From Chitinophagaceae bacterium (GTDB taxonomy: Bacteria; Bacteroidota; Bacteroidia; Chitinophagales; UBA10324), in NCBI GenBank assembly GCA_947474435.1, contig CANJII010000023.1, positions 1-54,305 of the forward strand: a DNA stretch of 54,305 bases, read 5' to 3'. Both the position numbers and the translations under genes were made by a program. The stretch's first letter is position 1, and every line of letters starts with the position of its first letter. Shown here one piece after another: positions 17,542-26,351 of the stretch. The notes beneath the pieces were generated by a model that did no database searches, had not been told where the DNA came from, and worked only from the letters and a program-made list of their open reading frames with translations.

Positions 17542-19365
17542 ATGAAGAAATTGAATTCGCTGCTCAAATATGCCCGACCATACTGGGGCAATATTTTATT
17601 GAATATACTTTTTAATATCATCTCCAATGTTTTTTCGGTTTTCAGCATGGCCATGTTGTTTCCGTTTTTACAAGTGTTATTCAAACAAGTGAACCCTCCG
17701 GTTGATGATCCCGGATTTCATGTTTCAGTAAACGGATTGTTGAATTATTTTAATTATAAACTCGGCGTTATTATCAACGAACAAGGAGCGGTTCAGGCAT
17801 TGGTGTTTTTATGCCTGTGTGTGTTGGTTTTATTTTTTCTGAAAAATTTAGCCCGGTTCGCTGCGCTTTATTTTGTGGCTCCTATGCGGCATGGTGTTAT
17901 CAGAAACATCCGCAATAATATTTTCAATAAAATTCTTGTGCTTCCTGTTTCATTTTTTACTGAGGGAAGAAAGGGTGATATCATTTCAAGATGCACAACG
18001 GATGTTCAGGAAATTGACTGGTCAATAATGAATTTTATTGAAAGTTTATTTAAAGAACCGGTTGCTATTTTGGTTTCACTTGGAGCAATGATTTATATAA
18101 GTCCGCAACTCACTTTGTTTGTATTAATTATTCTGCCTGTTACAGGTTTAATCATTGGCCGTATTGGAAGAATGCTGAAACGACAATCTGTAAAAGGACA
18201 ACAATTGTTAGGCGATTTACTTTCGTTGTTAGATGAAACCATTTCGGGCAACAGAATTGTAAAAGCTTTCAGAGCAGAAAAATATTTAGAAAATAAATTC
18301 GGTGACGATAACATGAAGTATTACCGCTTATCGAAAAGCATGCAGCGGAAAAAAGATTTATCATCTCCGCTTTCTGAATTTTTAGGAATATCGGTGGTAG
18401 TTATGGTTTTGTATTACGGAGGAAAATTGGTATTGGAAAATGATCAATCATTGCAGGCTGCTGCATTCATAAATTTTGTAGTCATCTTTTCTCAAATAAT
18501 TAATCCGGCAAAATCACTTTCAACTGCTTACTACAATATTCAAAAAGGGATGGCTTCAGCCGACCGTATTCAACACATTATGGATGCTGAAATAAAAATC
18601 GTGGAAAAAGAAAATGCTAAAAGTGTTTCATCATTCAATCATAGTATTGAATTAAAAAATATTGGATTCTCTCATGCAGAAGGGAAAGCTGTTTTACACA
18701 ATATCAATCTCACTATTCAGAAAGGAAAAATGATTGCATTGGTTGGCCCGTCGGGTGCAGGCAAATCAACCATTGCTGATATGCTTCCACGGTTTTATGA
18801 TCCGGTGGAAGGAAGTATTTTATTGGATGGAAATGATTTGCGTGATTACAAAATTGCTGACCTGCGAAGTATGTTCGGAATGGTAACTCAGGAAGCAGTT
18901 TTATTTAATGACACTTTATTCAACAACATCGCTTTTGGTTTAACCGGCATTACTGAAGAAGAAGTGATACGCGCCGCGAAAGTTGCCAATGCACATAACT
19001 TCATTGTTAAAAAAGAAACAGGTTATCAAACAATTATCGGCGACAGAGGAAACAGATTGAGCGGTGGCGAACGACAAAGAATTACCATTGCAAGAGCAGT
19101 GCTTCGTAATCCACCGATATTAATTTTAGATGAAGCTACTTCATCACTCGATACTGAATCGGAACAATTGGTGCAGGATGCCTTGAATAATTTATTGAAA
19201 GATCATACTGCAGTTGTAATTGCTCACCGGCTTTCAACCGTGCAACATGCCGATGAAATTATTGTGTTGAATCAGGGAAGAATTGAAGAGCGTGGAACAC
19301 ATGCACAATTGATTTCACAAGCAGGTTTGTATAAAAAATTAGTGGACTTGCAGGCATTTGCGTAG
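17542..19365 (+). CDS. ABC exporter, fused permease and ATPase (MsbA-like)
   Basis: 607 residues. Residues 1-340 form a six-helix type-1 exporter membrane domain. The ATPase domain has Walker A GPSGAGKST (402-410), the Q-loop VTQE (448-451), signature LSGGERQR (506-513), Walker B ILILDE (526-531) and the switch His562. The first 140 residues, with SFFTEGRKGDIISRCTTDVQEID, resemble lipid A / lipid flippases of the MsbA group. Lipid or lipid-linked sugar export is the likely role, but the substrate cannot be proven from sequence. Confidence 0.92.
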   Translation: MKKLNSLLKYARPYWGNILLNILFNIISNVFSVFSMAMLFPFLQVLFKQVNPPVDDPGFHVSVNGLLNYFNYKLGVIINEQGAVQALVFLCLCVLVLFFLKNLARFAALYFVAPMRHGVIRNIRNNIFNKILVLPVSFFTEGRKGDIISRCTTDVQEIDWSIMNFIESLFKEPVAILVSLGAMIYISPQLTLFVLIILPVTGLIIGRIGRMLKRQSVKGQQLLGDLLSLLDETISGNRIVKAFRAEKYLENKFGDDNMKYYRLSKSMQRKKDLSSPLSEFLGISVVVMVLYYGGKLVLENDQSLQAAAFINFVVIFSQIINPAKSLSTAYYNIQKGMASADRIQHIMDAEIKIVEKENAKSVSSFNHSIELKNIGFSHAEGKAVLHNINLTIQKGKMIALVGPSGAGKSTIADMLPRFYDPVEGSILLDGNDLRDYKIADLRSMFGMVTQEAVLFNDTLFNNIAFGLTGITEEEVIRAAKVANAHNFIVKKETGYQTIIGDRGNRLSGGERQRITIARAVLRNPPILILDEATSSLDTESEQLVQDALNNLLKDHTAVVIAHRLSTVQHADEIIVLNQGRIEERGTHAQLISQAGLYKKLVDLQAFA

Positions 19366-19376
19366 CTCGTTTCTCG

Positions 19377-19485
19377 TCCCGACTTCATCGGGATAAAATC
19401 CCGCACGGAGTTCACGGAGAATTATAATTTTCTAAAAATATTCTTAGTGAAACTTTGTGTGCTTAGTGTCTTAATGGTAAAAAAT
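19377..19485. repeat. Intergenic repeat-like segment with hairpin and 'cacggag / cttagtg' motifs
   Basis: A 6-bp hairpin (19377-19382 with 19388-19393, loop CTTCA) is followed by tandem-like phrases: cacggagttcacggag, then cttagtgaaactttgtgtg and cttagtgtcttaatggta. I recognise this wording as a dispersed intergenic sequence in environmental bacteria, where it occurs in many copies; only one copy is in this window. It explains an apparent 16-residue N-terminal extension of the downstream RDD gene. There is no U-tract after the hairpin, so I do not call it a terminator. Confidence 0.5.
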
Positions 19486-19494
19486 AAATTTCAC

Positions 19495-19932
19495 ATGGAA
19501 ACAATTCTCGACTTACCCGAAAACAGAATACTGAATTTCAGATACTCAAATTTCTGGACTCGCTTTGCAGCATTATTCATTGATGCAGTTATCATCAGCA
19601 TTGCATCCTCATTGTTTGCAATAATATTTTTGAATGGCTATTCGTATTCGTCGTTTGCAACCAATCCATTCTCATTGTTAGTTGGCTGGCTCTACTTTGC
19701 CGGAATGGAAAGTTCGAGCAACATGGGAACCTTCGGCAAAATCACTGTAGGAATTATGGTTGTAAGCGAACAAGGCGAACGCATTTCTTTCATGAATGCA
19801 ACGGGAAGATATTTTGCAAAATTTATTTCTTGCATCTTATTATTAATCGGATACATCATGGCTGCATTCGATTCGCGCCACCAGGCATTGCATGATAAGC
19901 TGGCGAAGACTTTTGTTATATATAAAAACTAA
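19495..19932 (+). CDS. RDD family membrane protein
   Basis: 145 residues from the ATG at 19495. The domain opens with NFWTRFAALFIDAVIISI (the Arg-Asp pair that names the family), has SSNMGTFGKITVGIMVVSEQGERISF (the G-K-x-x-x-G motif) and ends DSRHQALHDKLAKTFVIYKN, another family signature. Three to four helices. The reading frame runs 48 bp further upstream, but that part translates a repetitive intergenic sequence. The gene converges on DUF58 with a 4-bp overlap. Function of the family is largely unknown; some members transport ions. Confidence 0.88.
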   Translation: METILDLPENRILNFRYSNFWTRFAALFIDAVIISIASSLFAIIFLNGYSYSSFATNPFSLLVGWLYFAGMESSSNMGTFGKITVGIMVVSEQGERISFMNATGRYFAKFISCILLLIGYIMAAFDSRHQALHDKLAKTFVIYKN

Positions 19933-21260
19933 ATCAGTCCACGGGATTTCAACTCTAAATATTTATTGACTGTGTTGAGTGCCAATTCTTCCGGCCGGGT
20001 TAGAATACTTTGTATGCCATATAAAGTCAGTTGTTGCACAATCTGTAATTTCTCCGCTGAAAATTTTTGTGCGATGGTGTGATTATAAATTTCTTCTAAT
20101 GAATTTGCTTTCTGTTTAGAGTAGTCTTCAATTTCTGTATTCTCAAAAAACACTACTACTAACAAGTGTCGGAGGTTCATTCGGCGTAATAAAGGCATCA
20201 CCCGTTCCATTGCATAATAACTTTCGAAGTTAGTAAACAAAAAAAGTAAACTCCGCTGTGTAATGCTGCTTCGGATAATTGAATACAGATTTTCAAAGTT
20301 CGCTTCAAACATTCGCTCCTTCTCGCGATACAACTGCTCCATAATTTTTCGAAGCTGATGTCCGCCCTTTTCTGCTTTCACAAACACATCGCACTTATCG
20401 GCAAACGAAACTAAACCGGCTTTGTCATGCTTGCGCAAGGCAATATTTAAAATCACGAGCGAAGTATTTATTGCATGGTCAAGCAAACTCAAATCGTTGA
20501 AGGGCATGTGCATCGCTCTGCCTTTATCAATGAGGCAGTAAATCTGTTGTGCGCGTTCATCTTCAAACTGATTCACCATCAGGTCGGCTTTGCGGCTGGT
20601 GGCTTTCCAATTGATGCTTCGGTAATCATCGCCCTGCACATATTCTTTTATTTGTTCAAACTCATAACTGTGACCGAGGCGGCGCAATCTTCGCAATCCC
20701 TGAAAAGTATTGAGCCGCGAGAAAGCCATCAACTCAAATTTTTTCATCTGAATGATGTTCGGAAAAACGGCTGTTGACGATTCGCATTCCACAATAATTC
20801 TTCGTTCAACCAAACTTAAAATGGATTGCAAAAACACATTGATTTTTCCGAATAAATATTCACCACGAGAAAGTGGCCGCACATCGTATTGAATTTTTTT
20901 CTTTTCATTTTCTTCTAAGATTAAATGCAAATGAAAATTCCGTTCCTGCAATTGCTCCGGCAATTCATCAATCAATCTTGCGCGCATTTTCATAGGCGAT
21001 TGATTTTCTATCTGCAATTCCACATGCTGCACTTCGCCAAGTGAAAGCACCGGCTGCACTTTGCGCGATGCTTTAATTTTAACCTGTGAATTGAAGAGTA
21101 AAAAAATGTCAGCAATAAATGCAGTGACGAACAAAACCAAAACCGCATGGCACACATAAAATAAAAACGGATAAGCAAAACTGATGGCATACGCTGCAAC
21201 CATTGCAGCCATCGCCACAAAAAACCGATTGGTGAAAAAAAGTTGCTTAAAGAGTTTCAA
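19929..21260 (-). CDS. DUF58 domain-containing protein
   Basis: 443 residues. Two helices near the N-terminus are followed by a cytosolic part with the DUF58 signature IKEYVQGDDYRSINWKAT, then NQFEDERAQQIYCLIDKGRAM, a vWA-like strand with a partial MIDAS (D-x-G). DUF58 proteins act together with MoxR AAA+ ATPases in envelope-associated complexes. In the same direction, MoxR lies 2 kb upstream, separated by three opposite-strand genes, so this gene was probably once directly downstream of MoxR. Normal length for the family. Confidence 0.9.
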   Translation of the reverse strand: MKLFKQLFFTNRFFVAMAAMVAAYAISFAYPFLFYVCHAVLVLFVTAFIADIFLLFNSQVKIKASRKVQPVLSLGEVQHVELQIENQSPMKMRARLIDELPEQLQERNFHLHLILEENEKKKIQYDVRPLSRGEYLFGKINVFLQSILSLVERRIIVECESSTAVFPNIIQMKKFELMAFSRLNTFQGLRRLRRLGHSYEFEQIKEYVQGDDYRSINWKATSRKADLMVNQFEDERAQQIYCLIDKGRAMHMPFNDLSLLDHAINTSLVILNIALRKHDKAGLVSFADKCDVFVKAEKGGHQLRKIMEQLYREKERMFEANFENLYSIIRSSITQRSLLFLFTNFESYYAMERVMPLLRRMNLRHLLVVVFFENTEIEDYSKQKANSLEEIYNHTIAQKFSAEKLQIVQQLTLYGIQSILTRPEELALNTVNKYLELKSRGLI

Positions 21261-21484
21261 GAGAGTTCAAATATGTATGATTCAGATTTAATGTTCAAAG
21301 TTTATAGTTTTATCTGAAAGTGTTCTCATAAAGTCAAGCTAAGACCACCACTAACTTTTTTGTTTTTCAAGAATTATCTTGTGCAAGGATTAATAATGTG
21401 TATTTGAAAATATCAGGCATAAAAACAAGCAAGAGGAAATGAAAAACAAAAAAGTTAAATCACATTTTTAAAAACCAAACAGCC

Positions 21485-22117
21485 ATGCTACCAGGACCAA
21501 AATACATTTTCAAGTGTACCAATTGCGACAACTTAGTTTCAAAGGAAAGCATCATAAGCGGGAATACTTTCAGAGCAAAAAATTACTCCGATGGAAAAAC
21601 ATTTGCGCCGATGTTTAGAAAATTTCCAAAGATTACAAAATGTAAAAAATGCAATACCATATTTTGGTTAAATGAATCTGCATTAGTTGCAACATTGGAT
21701 TACTTTAGAGAAAGAGATGAAAAATGGAGTAAGGCAGAAGGCGCTGAATTTTTAACCGTATATGAATACTTCAGTGCACTGGAATTGCAAATTGCAAAAA
21801 CAAATGAGCAAGAATTTTATCTAAGAAGAGAAATCTGGTGGGGCTTTAATGACCGGGCTCGTTTTGGTGAAGAACTTTTTACTGCCGCTAATGATGAAAC
21901 TTTATGGAAAGAAAACTCACTCCGGTTAATAGAATTAACTGATGCAGTTGAAGATGAAGAAAAAATTATGCTGGCAGATTTAAACAGGTCTTTAGGAAAT
22001 TTTGATAACTGCCTTACTTTGATAAACAGTATTGAAGATTCTGAATTTGACTGGATAAAAGAATCATTCTACAGAGAATGTGATAAAAAAAATAAAATGG
22101 TTTTTCCATTGAATTAA
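21485..22117 (+). CDS. Unknown protein with N-terminal zinc-ribbon-like CxxC pair
   Basis: 210 residues; I do not recognise the family. Two CxxC motifs, CTNC near residue 11 and CKKC near residue 56, are spaced as in a zinc ribbon. The remainder is charged and alpha-helical with an IWWGFNDRARFGEE segment, and looks like TPR-type helices near the end (IMLADLNRSLGNFDNCLTLI). No signal peptide. It is the first of three opposite-strand genes that separate DUF58 from MoxR. Upstream, 21261-21484 holds no feature I can support. Confidence 0.6.
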   Translation: MLPGPKYIFKCTNCDNLVSKESIISGNTFRAKNYSDGKTFAPMFRKFPKITKCKKCNTIFWLNESALVATLDYFRERDEKWSKAEGAEFLTVYEYFSALELQIAKTNEQEFYLRREIWWGFNDRARFGEELFTAANDETLWKENSLRLIELTDAVEDEEKIMLADLNRSLGNFDNCLTLINSIEDSEFDWIKESFYRECDKKNKMVFPLN

Positions 22118-22235
22118 TATTATAACCTGAGGAATTTAAGATTGAAACTGCATTGACAATAAAATAAATTGATTATCAGGCGACTAACGAGTGTCGAGCA
22201 TAAGAGGAGAAATACAAACAATTAAAAAATAAATT

Positions 22236-22805
22236 ATGTGGAATACTGAAAAAATAATGAATGGAATTATTCAATGGATTAAACAAAATAAAAAAATAAG
22301 TATTACTATTTTGATACTACTCATTTTGAAAATTACAAATCCAACCAGAACTGAATTTAAGAATTATTTAGGAGAGAAGGATGAAGATGGGCTAAAGAGC
22401 AAATCAAATTTTTTCATCTTTTCATTCTTCGCAAAACGAGATTATGATTATATTAATGGTGATCCAATTGAAAATGATAATTATTATTTAGGTATCGCAG
22501 GAAATTTTTTCCATTTACCAAAACATAAAATTGATACTTCTTCAACCGCTAAGAATTTACCCTATGAAATTAGTACTAGAGTTGAAGCAGTTGATTCTGT
22601 AAGTTCTTCATCAGAATCATTTGACGAATATAAAGTTCCAATTATTAGAGAATCGTGGTGGGACAAAGCAATTGATAAATTACAATTTGTACCACCAATT
22701 GACGGAGATTTGACACCTATAAATTTAGAGGATAGTTTGCCAACATTGGAAGAATTAAATTCAAAGACGGTTAGTACCTCGCCAATACCTTCTTCGCCAC
22801 ATTAA
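22236..22805 (+). CDS. Unknown membrane-anchored protein
   Basis: 189 residues. One hydrophobic helix at about 20-32 (ISITILILLILKI) is followed by TNPTRTEFKNYLG and a later DNYYLGIAGNFFHLP. This combination of 'TNP...F..YL' with 'YLGI.GNF' recalls the DUF4359 family, but the resemblance is weak. The last 80 residues are Ser/Pro-rich and probably disordered. An alternative start is the ATG at 22257. It belongs to the three-gene insert between DUF58 and MoxR. Confidence 0.5.
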   Translation: MWNTEKIMNGIIQWIKQNKKISITILILLILKITNPTRTEFKNYLGEKDEDGLKSKSNFFIFSFFAKRDYDYINGDPIENDNYYLGIAGNFFHLPKHKIDTSSTAKNLPYEISTRVEAVDSVSSSSESFDEYKVPIIRESWWDKAIDKLQFVPPIDGDLTPINLEDSLPTLEELNSKTVSTSPIPSSPH

Positions 22806-22934
22806 ATGTAGTGGAGTATTTTTTTCAATTTAAAAAATTCACGCCTATCTATTTTTTAGTGTTAGAAATACTAATGAAATTTGCATTAAACAAATTTTGA
22901 AAGTTGAAATATTTCATAGCAAAAATTAAATAAC

Positions 22935-23213
22935 ATGACTCAAGAATTTATTAAAAAAAGAAATCAGCTAAGTGAAAGGATTTTCGAATCAACTAAGGGA
23001 AAAGTTTCAATAGCTATATGGACAACAGAAGTATCTTCAAAATATAAAACGCTAATTACTCATGCTGGTCATATAGTAATTTCTATTTTGGACAAAGAAA
23101 GAAATCCAGAACATGAAATTGATATATCGACAAATGAATTTGATAGCTCTGATGCTTGTAAAAATTATTTGGAAACTTTTATTGATACCCTCAATTCTGT
23201 TTGTTTTAATTAA
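22935..23213 (+). CDS. Small unknown protein
   Basis: 92 residues; not recognised. Polar, mixed alpha/beta, with no signal peptide or membrane helix: an N-terminal charged helix (TQEFIKKRNQLSERIF), two strands (KVSIAIWTTEV and HIVISILDKE) and a C-terminal helix with two Cys. It ends 73 bp before the convergent MoxR stop. Codon and base use are AT-rich like the two genes before it. Confidence 0.45.
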   Translation: MTQEFIKKRNQLSERIFESTKGKVSIAIWTTEVSSKYKTLITHAGHIVISILDKERNPEHEIDISTNEFDSSDACKNYLETFIDTLNSVCFN

Positions 23214-23286
23214 TTACAGTTTTCGCTATGGAAGCATGTTAGCGTCCTTCGACAAGTAGTATGACAAAACTTGTGACACAACTATT

Positions 23287-24324
23287 TTATCTCGGCACCT
23301 CCACACTCTGCACCACCTGGTTAATGACATCTTCAATTTCTACACCTTCCATTTCTTTTTCAGGTGAGAGAATGATGCGGTGATTGAGTACAGGTGCCGT
23401 AACGAAACGAATATCATCGGGTGTAACAAACTCGCGACCGCTCATGGCTGCCATTGCTTTTGCCGCTTTCATAACTGCAAGTGATGCTCTGGGTGATGCC
23501 CCCAAAAACAAATCGCCGTGGTTGCGCGTGGCCACAATAATTTGCGCGATGTAATTGATGAGTTCATCTTTTATATAAACCTGTTCTACCAGCTTGCGGT
23601 ACTTCATCACCTCCGCCGCATTCATCACCGCTTTAACTTCTGTGGATTGTCGAATGGTGAAATCTTCTTTGAAGCGCTGCAGTATCATCACCTCCTGTTC
23701 TACATTGGGGTAAGTGATTTTGGCGCGGAATAAAAAACGGTCGAGTTGCGCTTCGGGTAACCGGTAAGTGCCTTCCTGCTCAATAGGGTTTTGTGTTGCC
23801 AGCACCATGAAGGGCGCTTCCATCTGATAAGTTTTTCCATCCACTGTTATCTGCAATTCTTCCATCACTTCAAACAATGCCGATTGCGTTTTTGCAGGCG
23901 CACGATTTATTTCGTCAATTAAAACCACATTACTGAACACCGGGCCGCGATGAAAACCAAACTCTGCAGTCTTTGCATTGAACACAGTTGTTCCAGTCAC
24001 ATCAGAAGGCATAAGGTCTGGAGTGAATTGTATGCGCGAAAAATTTACACTCAAAGTTTTTGCAATCAATTTCGCAGTTAATGTTTTTGCAATGCCGGGT
24101 ACACCTTCAATGAGCACATGACCGCCGGAGAGCAATCCGTTTAATAAAAGTGTGACAAGGTTATCCTGCCCAACAATTATTTTACTGATCTCTCTGCGGA
24201 TGTTTAACACTTCGCTGCTGAGGTGTTGCAATTCAGTTTGCAATTGTGTGGGTGGCGGAGTAAACACATTACTATTTGTGCTCTCGTTGTTGGTATCCAT
24301 TGTATTTTCTATATTTTCTTCCAT
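23287..24324 (-). CDS. MoxR-family AAA+ ATPase
   Basis: 345 residues. Walker A variant EGVPGIAKT (73-81), Walker B VVLIDEINRAP (133-143), sensor-1 LATQNPIEQEGTYRLPEAQLDRF, and GASPRASLAVMKAAKA with the sensor-2 Arg. These are diagnostic of MoxR. Such ATPases act as chaperones for protein complexes, usually with DUF58 and vWA partners. It starts 6 bp after the DUF4350 gene, within a tight leftward operon. Confidence 0.95.
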   Translation of the reverse strand: MEENIENTMDTNNESTNSNVFTPPPTQLQTELQHLSSEVLNIRREISKIIVGQDNLVTLLLNGLLSGGHVLIEGVPGIAKTLTAKLIAKTLSVNFSRIQFTPDLMPSDVTGTTVFNAKTAEFGFHRGPVFSNVVLIDEINRAPAKTQSALFEVMEELQITVDGKTYQMEAPFMVLATQNPIEQEGTYRLPEAQLDRFLFRAKITYPNVEQEVMILQRFKEDFTIRQSTEVKAVMNAAEVMKYRKLVEQVYIKDELINYIAQIIVATRNHGDLFLGASPRASLAVMKAAKAMAAMSGREFVTPDDIRFVTAPVLNHRIILSPEKEMEGVEIEDVINQVVQSVEVPR

Positions 24325-24330
24325 GCTTAA

Positions 24331-25602
24331 TTATTTACAGGTATGGTAAAAGTGATCAATGCTTTTGTGAAATTCAATGAGCTCATCGGCGGTGATGTGT
24401 GTGCGAGATGAAATGAGTTTGTAAGAAGTGAAAATATGTTTCACCTCCTTAAAATTTATTTCTGATTTTACAGCGAGGCGATTCAACTCTTCTTCTGAAT
24501 TATTTTTTAAAGTGATTTTGTACTTGTTGCGGATGAAGAGCGAAAACAATTTCATTTTTTGTTTGGCTAACGCGAGGTGATCGTTTTGCAGAAAATATAA
24601 TCTGCTCACAGTTTGCACAAACTCCAGTGAAGTATTTAAGTTGGGTTCAATAACCGGAATGGTTTTTTGCACGCGCTTGGCCCGAAATAAAATGAACAAC
24701 AACATAGCGAACAATAAAACATACCACGCCCAACGCAATGAACGGTTACCCAAAATAAATTTCAACGGACTTTCACCGGCGTATTGTTTTGAGCGGTCAT
24801 CCTGGTAAGGGAGTTTACTTGCTTCGTCCCAGATTATAGTTGCAGGATGAAAATTTGAAAACACATTTTGCAAATACTTAAATCCTTGTTCGTGATTGAG
24901 ATTGAAATTTGTGAACGCAATGGGATTGCTGTGCAGATAAAAATATCCATTTCCATATTTCACCCGAATGAAATTGACATAATCAGTATTGATGGCGCCA
25001 AGCGCGGCAACCGAATCAAGCGATTCTTCGCGACCTTTTTCAAAAAAATAATTCCATTCGCCATTTACAAATTTCCAATTGAAAATATAATTGACTTTGA
25101 AACAACTATCGTTTTGAAATGCAACATGAAGCAACGAAAATGAAACAATGGAATCGCTGAACTGATAAGGTTGGTAGTAGTTGGAATATTCCTCATCCGT
25201 GGAATCAGAAATTTTTCCATTAAGCAAATCATAATAAATATTGTACGGAACATAAGCGGCGGAAATAAAAGCGGTGTTGCCATCACTCACAAAATCCATT
25301 ACTGCATTTTGCGCCGAGCTATCCAAGTACAGCCAACCTCCGGCAATAAAATAAAGTGCATCGTGCTGGTTTTTGAGCACCTCTAAATTTTCGCGAAGTG
25401 GTTTATTGATTTCAACAAAGCGCGAACCGGCATATTCGGTTTTTAATAAATTATAAAGCAACTGAAATCCATACGGCTGATTGCTGGTGCGCTCGTATGA
25501 AACTGACCAATCATATTTTTCCTGCGCAGGAGTCAATAAATAAATAATTACAAAAAGCAGCAATGCTATCCCAACAAAAATTAACCAACCATACTTTTTC
25601 AT
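24331..25602 (-). CDS. DUF4350 domain-containing membrane protein
   Basis: 423 residues. N-terminal helix (about 5-24, LIFVGIALLLFVIIYLL), then a periplasmic domain starting YDWSVSYERTSNQPYGFQLLYNLL, which matches DUF4350 (PYG...LL). A second helix near 283-303 (WAWYVLLFAMLLFILFRAK) is followed by a cytosolic tail with LEFVQTVSRLYFLQNDHLALAKQKM, also typical. Members lie next to MoxR/DUF58 genes in many bacteria. Its ATG overlaps the stop of the upstream gene (4 bp). Confidence 0.85.
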   Translation of the reverse strand: MKKYGWLIFVGIALLLFVIIYLLTPAQEKYDWSVSYERTSNQPYGFQLLYNLLKTEYAGSRFVEINKPLRENLEVLKNQHDALYFIAGGWLYLDSSAQNAVMDFVSDGNTAFISAAYVPYNIYYDLLNGKISDSTDEEYSNYYQPYQFSDSIVSFSLLHVAFQNDSCFKVNYIFNWKFVNGEWNYFFEKGREESLDSVAALGAINTDYVNFIRVKYGNGYFYLHSNPIAFTNFNLNHEQGFKYLQNVFSNFHPATIIWDEASKLPYQDDRSKQYAGESPLKFILGNRSLRWAWYVLLFAMLLFILFRAKRVQKTIPVIEPNLNTSLEFVQTVSRLYFLQNDHLALAKQKMKLFSLFIRNKYKITLKNNSEEELNRLAVKSEINFKEVKHIFTSYKLISSRTHITADELIEFHKSIDHFYHTCK

Positions 25603-26351
25603 GATGGTTGCTTGATTTGGTGAAGGACTTTTTTAAATTCATTCTGATAATCATCAAATGAAATTTTGTTAAGCGTGTATTCGCCATACCAGACCTGATC
25701 GAATGCGAGTGTGAGTTTGGAAAATGATTCGTAATAATTTTTTGTACAGCACTCAATTAAGTATTCACCATTGGTTTTTTCTTTTCTCCACACAACTTGT
25801 TTTTGCAGAGTGAGTTGTTGAATGAGCAACAAATAATATAACCGGAATGCCAATCGAAAATCTTTTTCATTAATTGCTTTTGAAAGATGCGGATCAATAT
25901 CACTCTCAGGTAAATTTTCTTCAAGCCGGGCAATGAGTAAATTTTTATCGTTTACTTTTTTGTTGAATATCCAGTTTGATTTTCGCAGCAATAAAACAAT
26001 AGCCAATATCAAAACTCCAATGACCAATGAAATTAAAATGGTTCGCGCCACATTGGTATCTATATCAAAATTCCATTTCGAAAAATCCTTTTCTTTCTTT
26101 TCGAGGGTATCTTCCTTTTCAATTTTCTTTTTTTTCTCTCCTTCCTTTACATATTGATAATTTTCTTTTTGTTTTTCCCAATCAGTTTTTTTAAGGTCAG
26201 AAGATTTCAGAGTGGAAGAATCATACTTCGCCTGTTCAGTATTTTCTGCATGAACAGAATTGATGGAAATAAAAGTTAAACAGAAACTACAAATAACAAT
26301 TAACCATAAACCAATAACTTTCCCCTTACCGCGCATACTTTCCTTCTTCAA
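25599..26351 (-). CDS. DUF4129-like membrane protein of the MoxR cluster
   Basis: 250 residues. Signal-like helix at about 12-33 (ends HAENTEQ), a highly charged Lys/Glu region at about 50-95, a central helix about 105-125 and a C-terminal domain with AFRLYYLLLIQQL, WRKEKTNGEYLIEC and LTLAFDQVWYGEY. This order matches DUF4129 domains, which occur in similar clusters. It overlaps the 3' end of the SpoIIM gene by 26 bp from its first ATG; the second ATG at 26336 would still overlap by 11 bp. Confidence 0.72.
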   Translation of the reverse strand: MKKESMRGKGKVIGLWLIVICSFCLTFISINSVHAENTEQAKYDSSTLKSSDLKKTDWEKQKENYQYVKEGEKKKKIEKEDTLEKKEKDFSKWNFDIDTNVARTILISLVIGVLILAIVLLLRKSNWIFNKKVNDKNLLIARLEENLPESDIDPHLSKAINEKDFRLAFRLYYLLLIQQLTLQKQVVWRKEKTNGEYLIECCTKNYYESFSKLTLAFDQVWYGEYTLNKISFDDYQNEFKKVLHQIKQPS

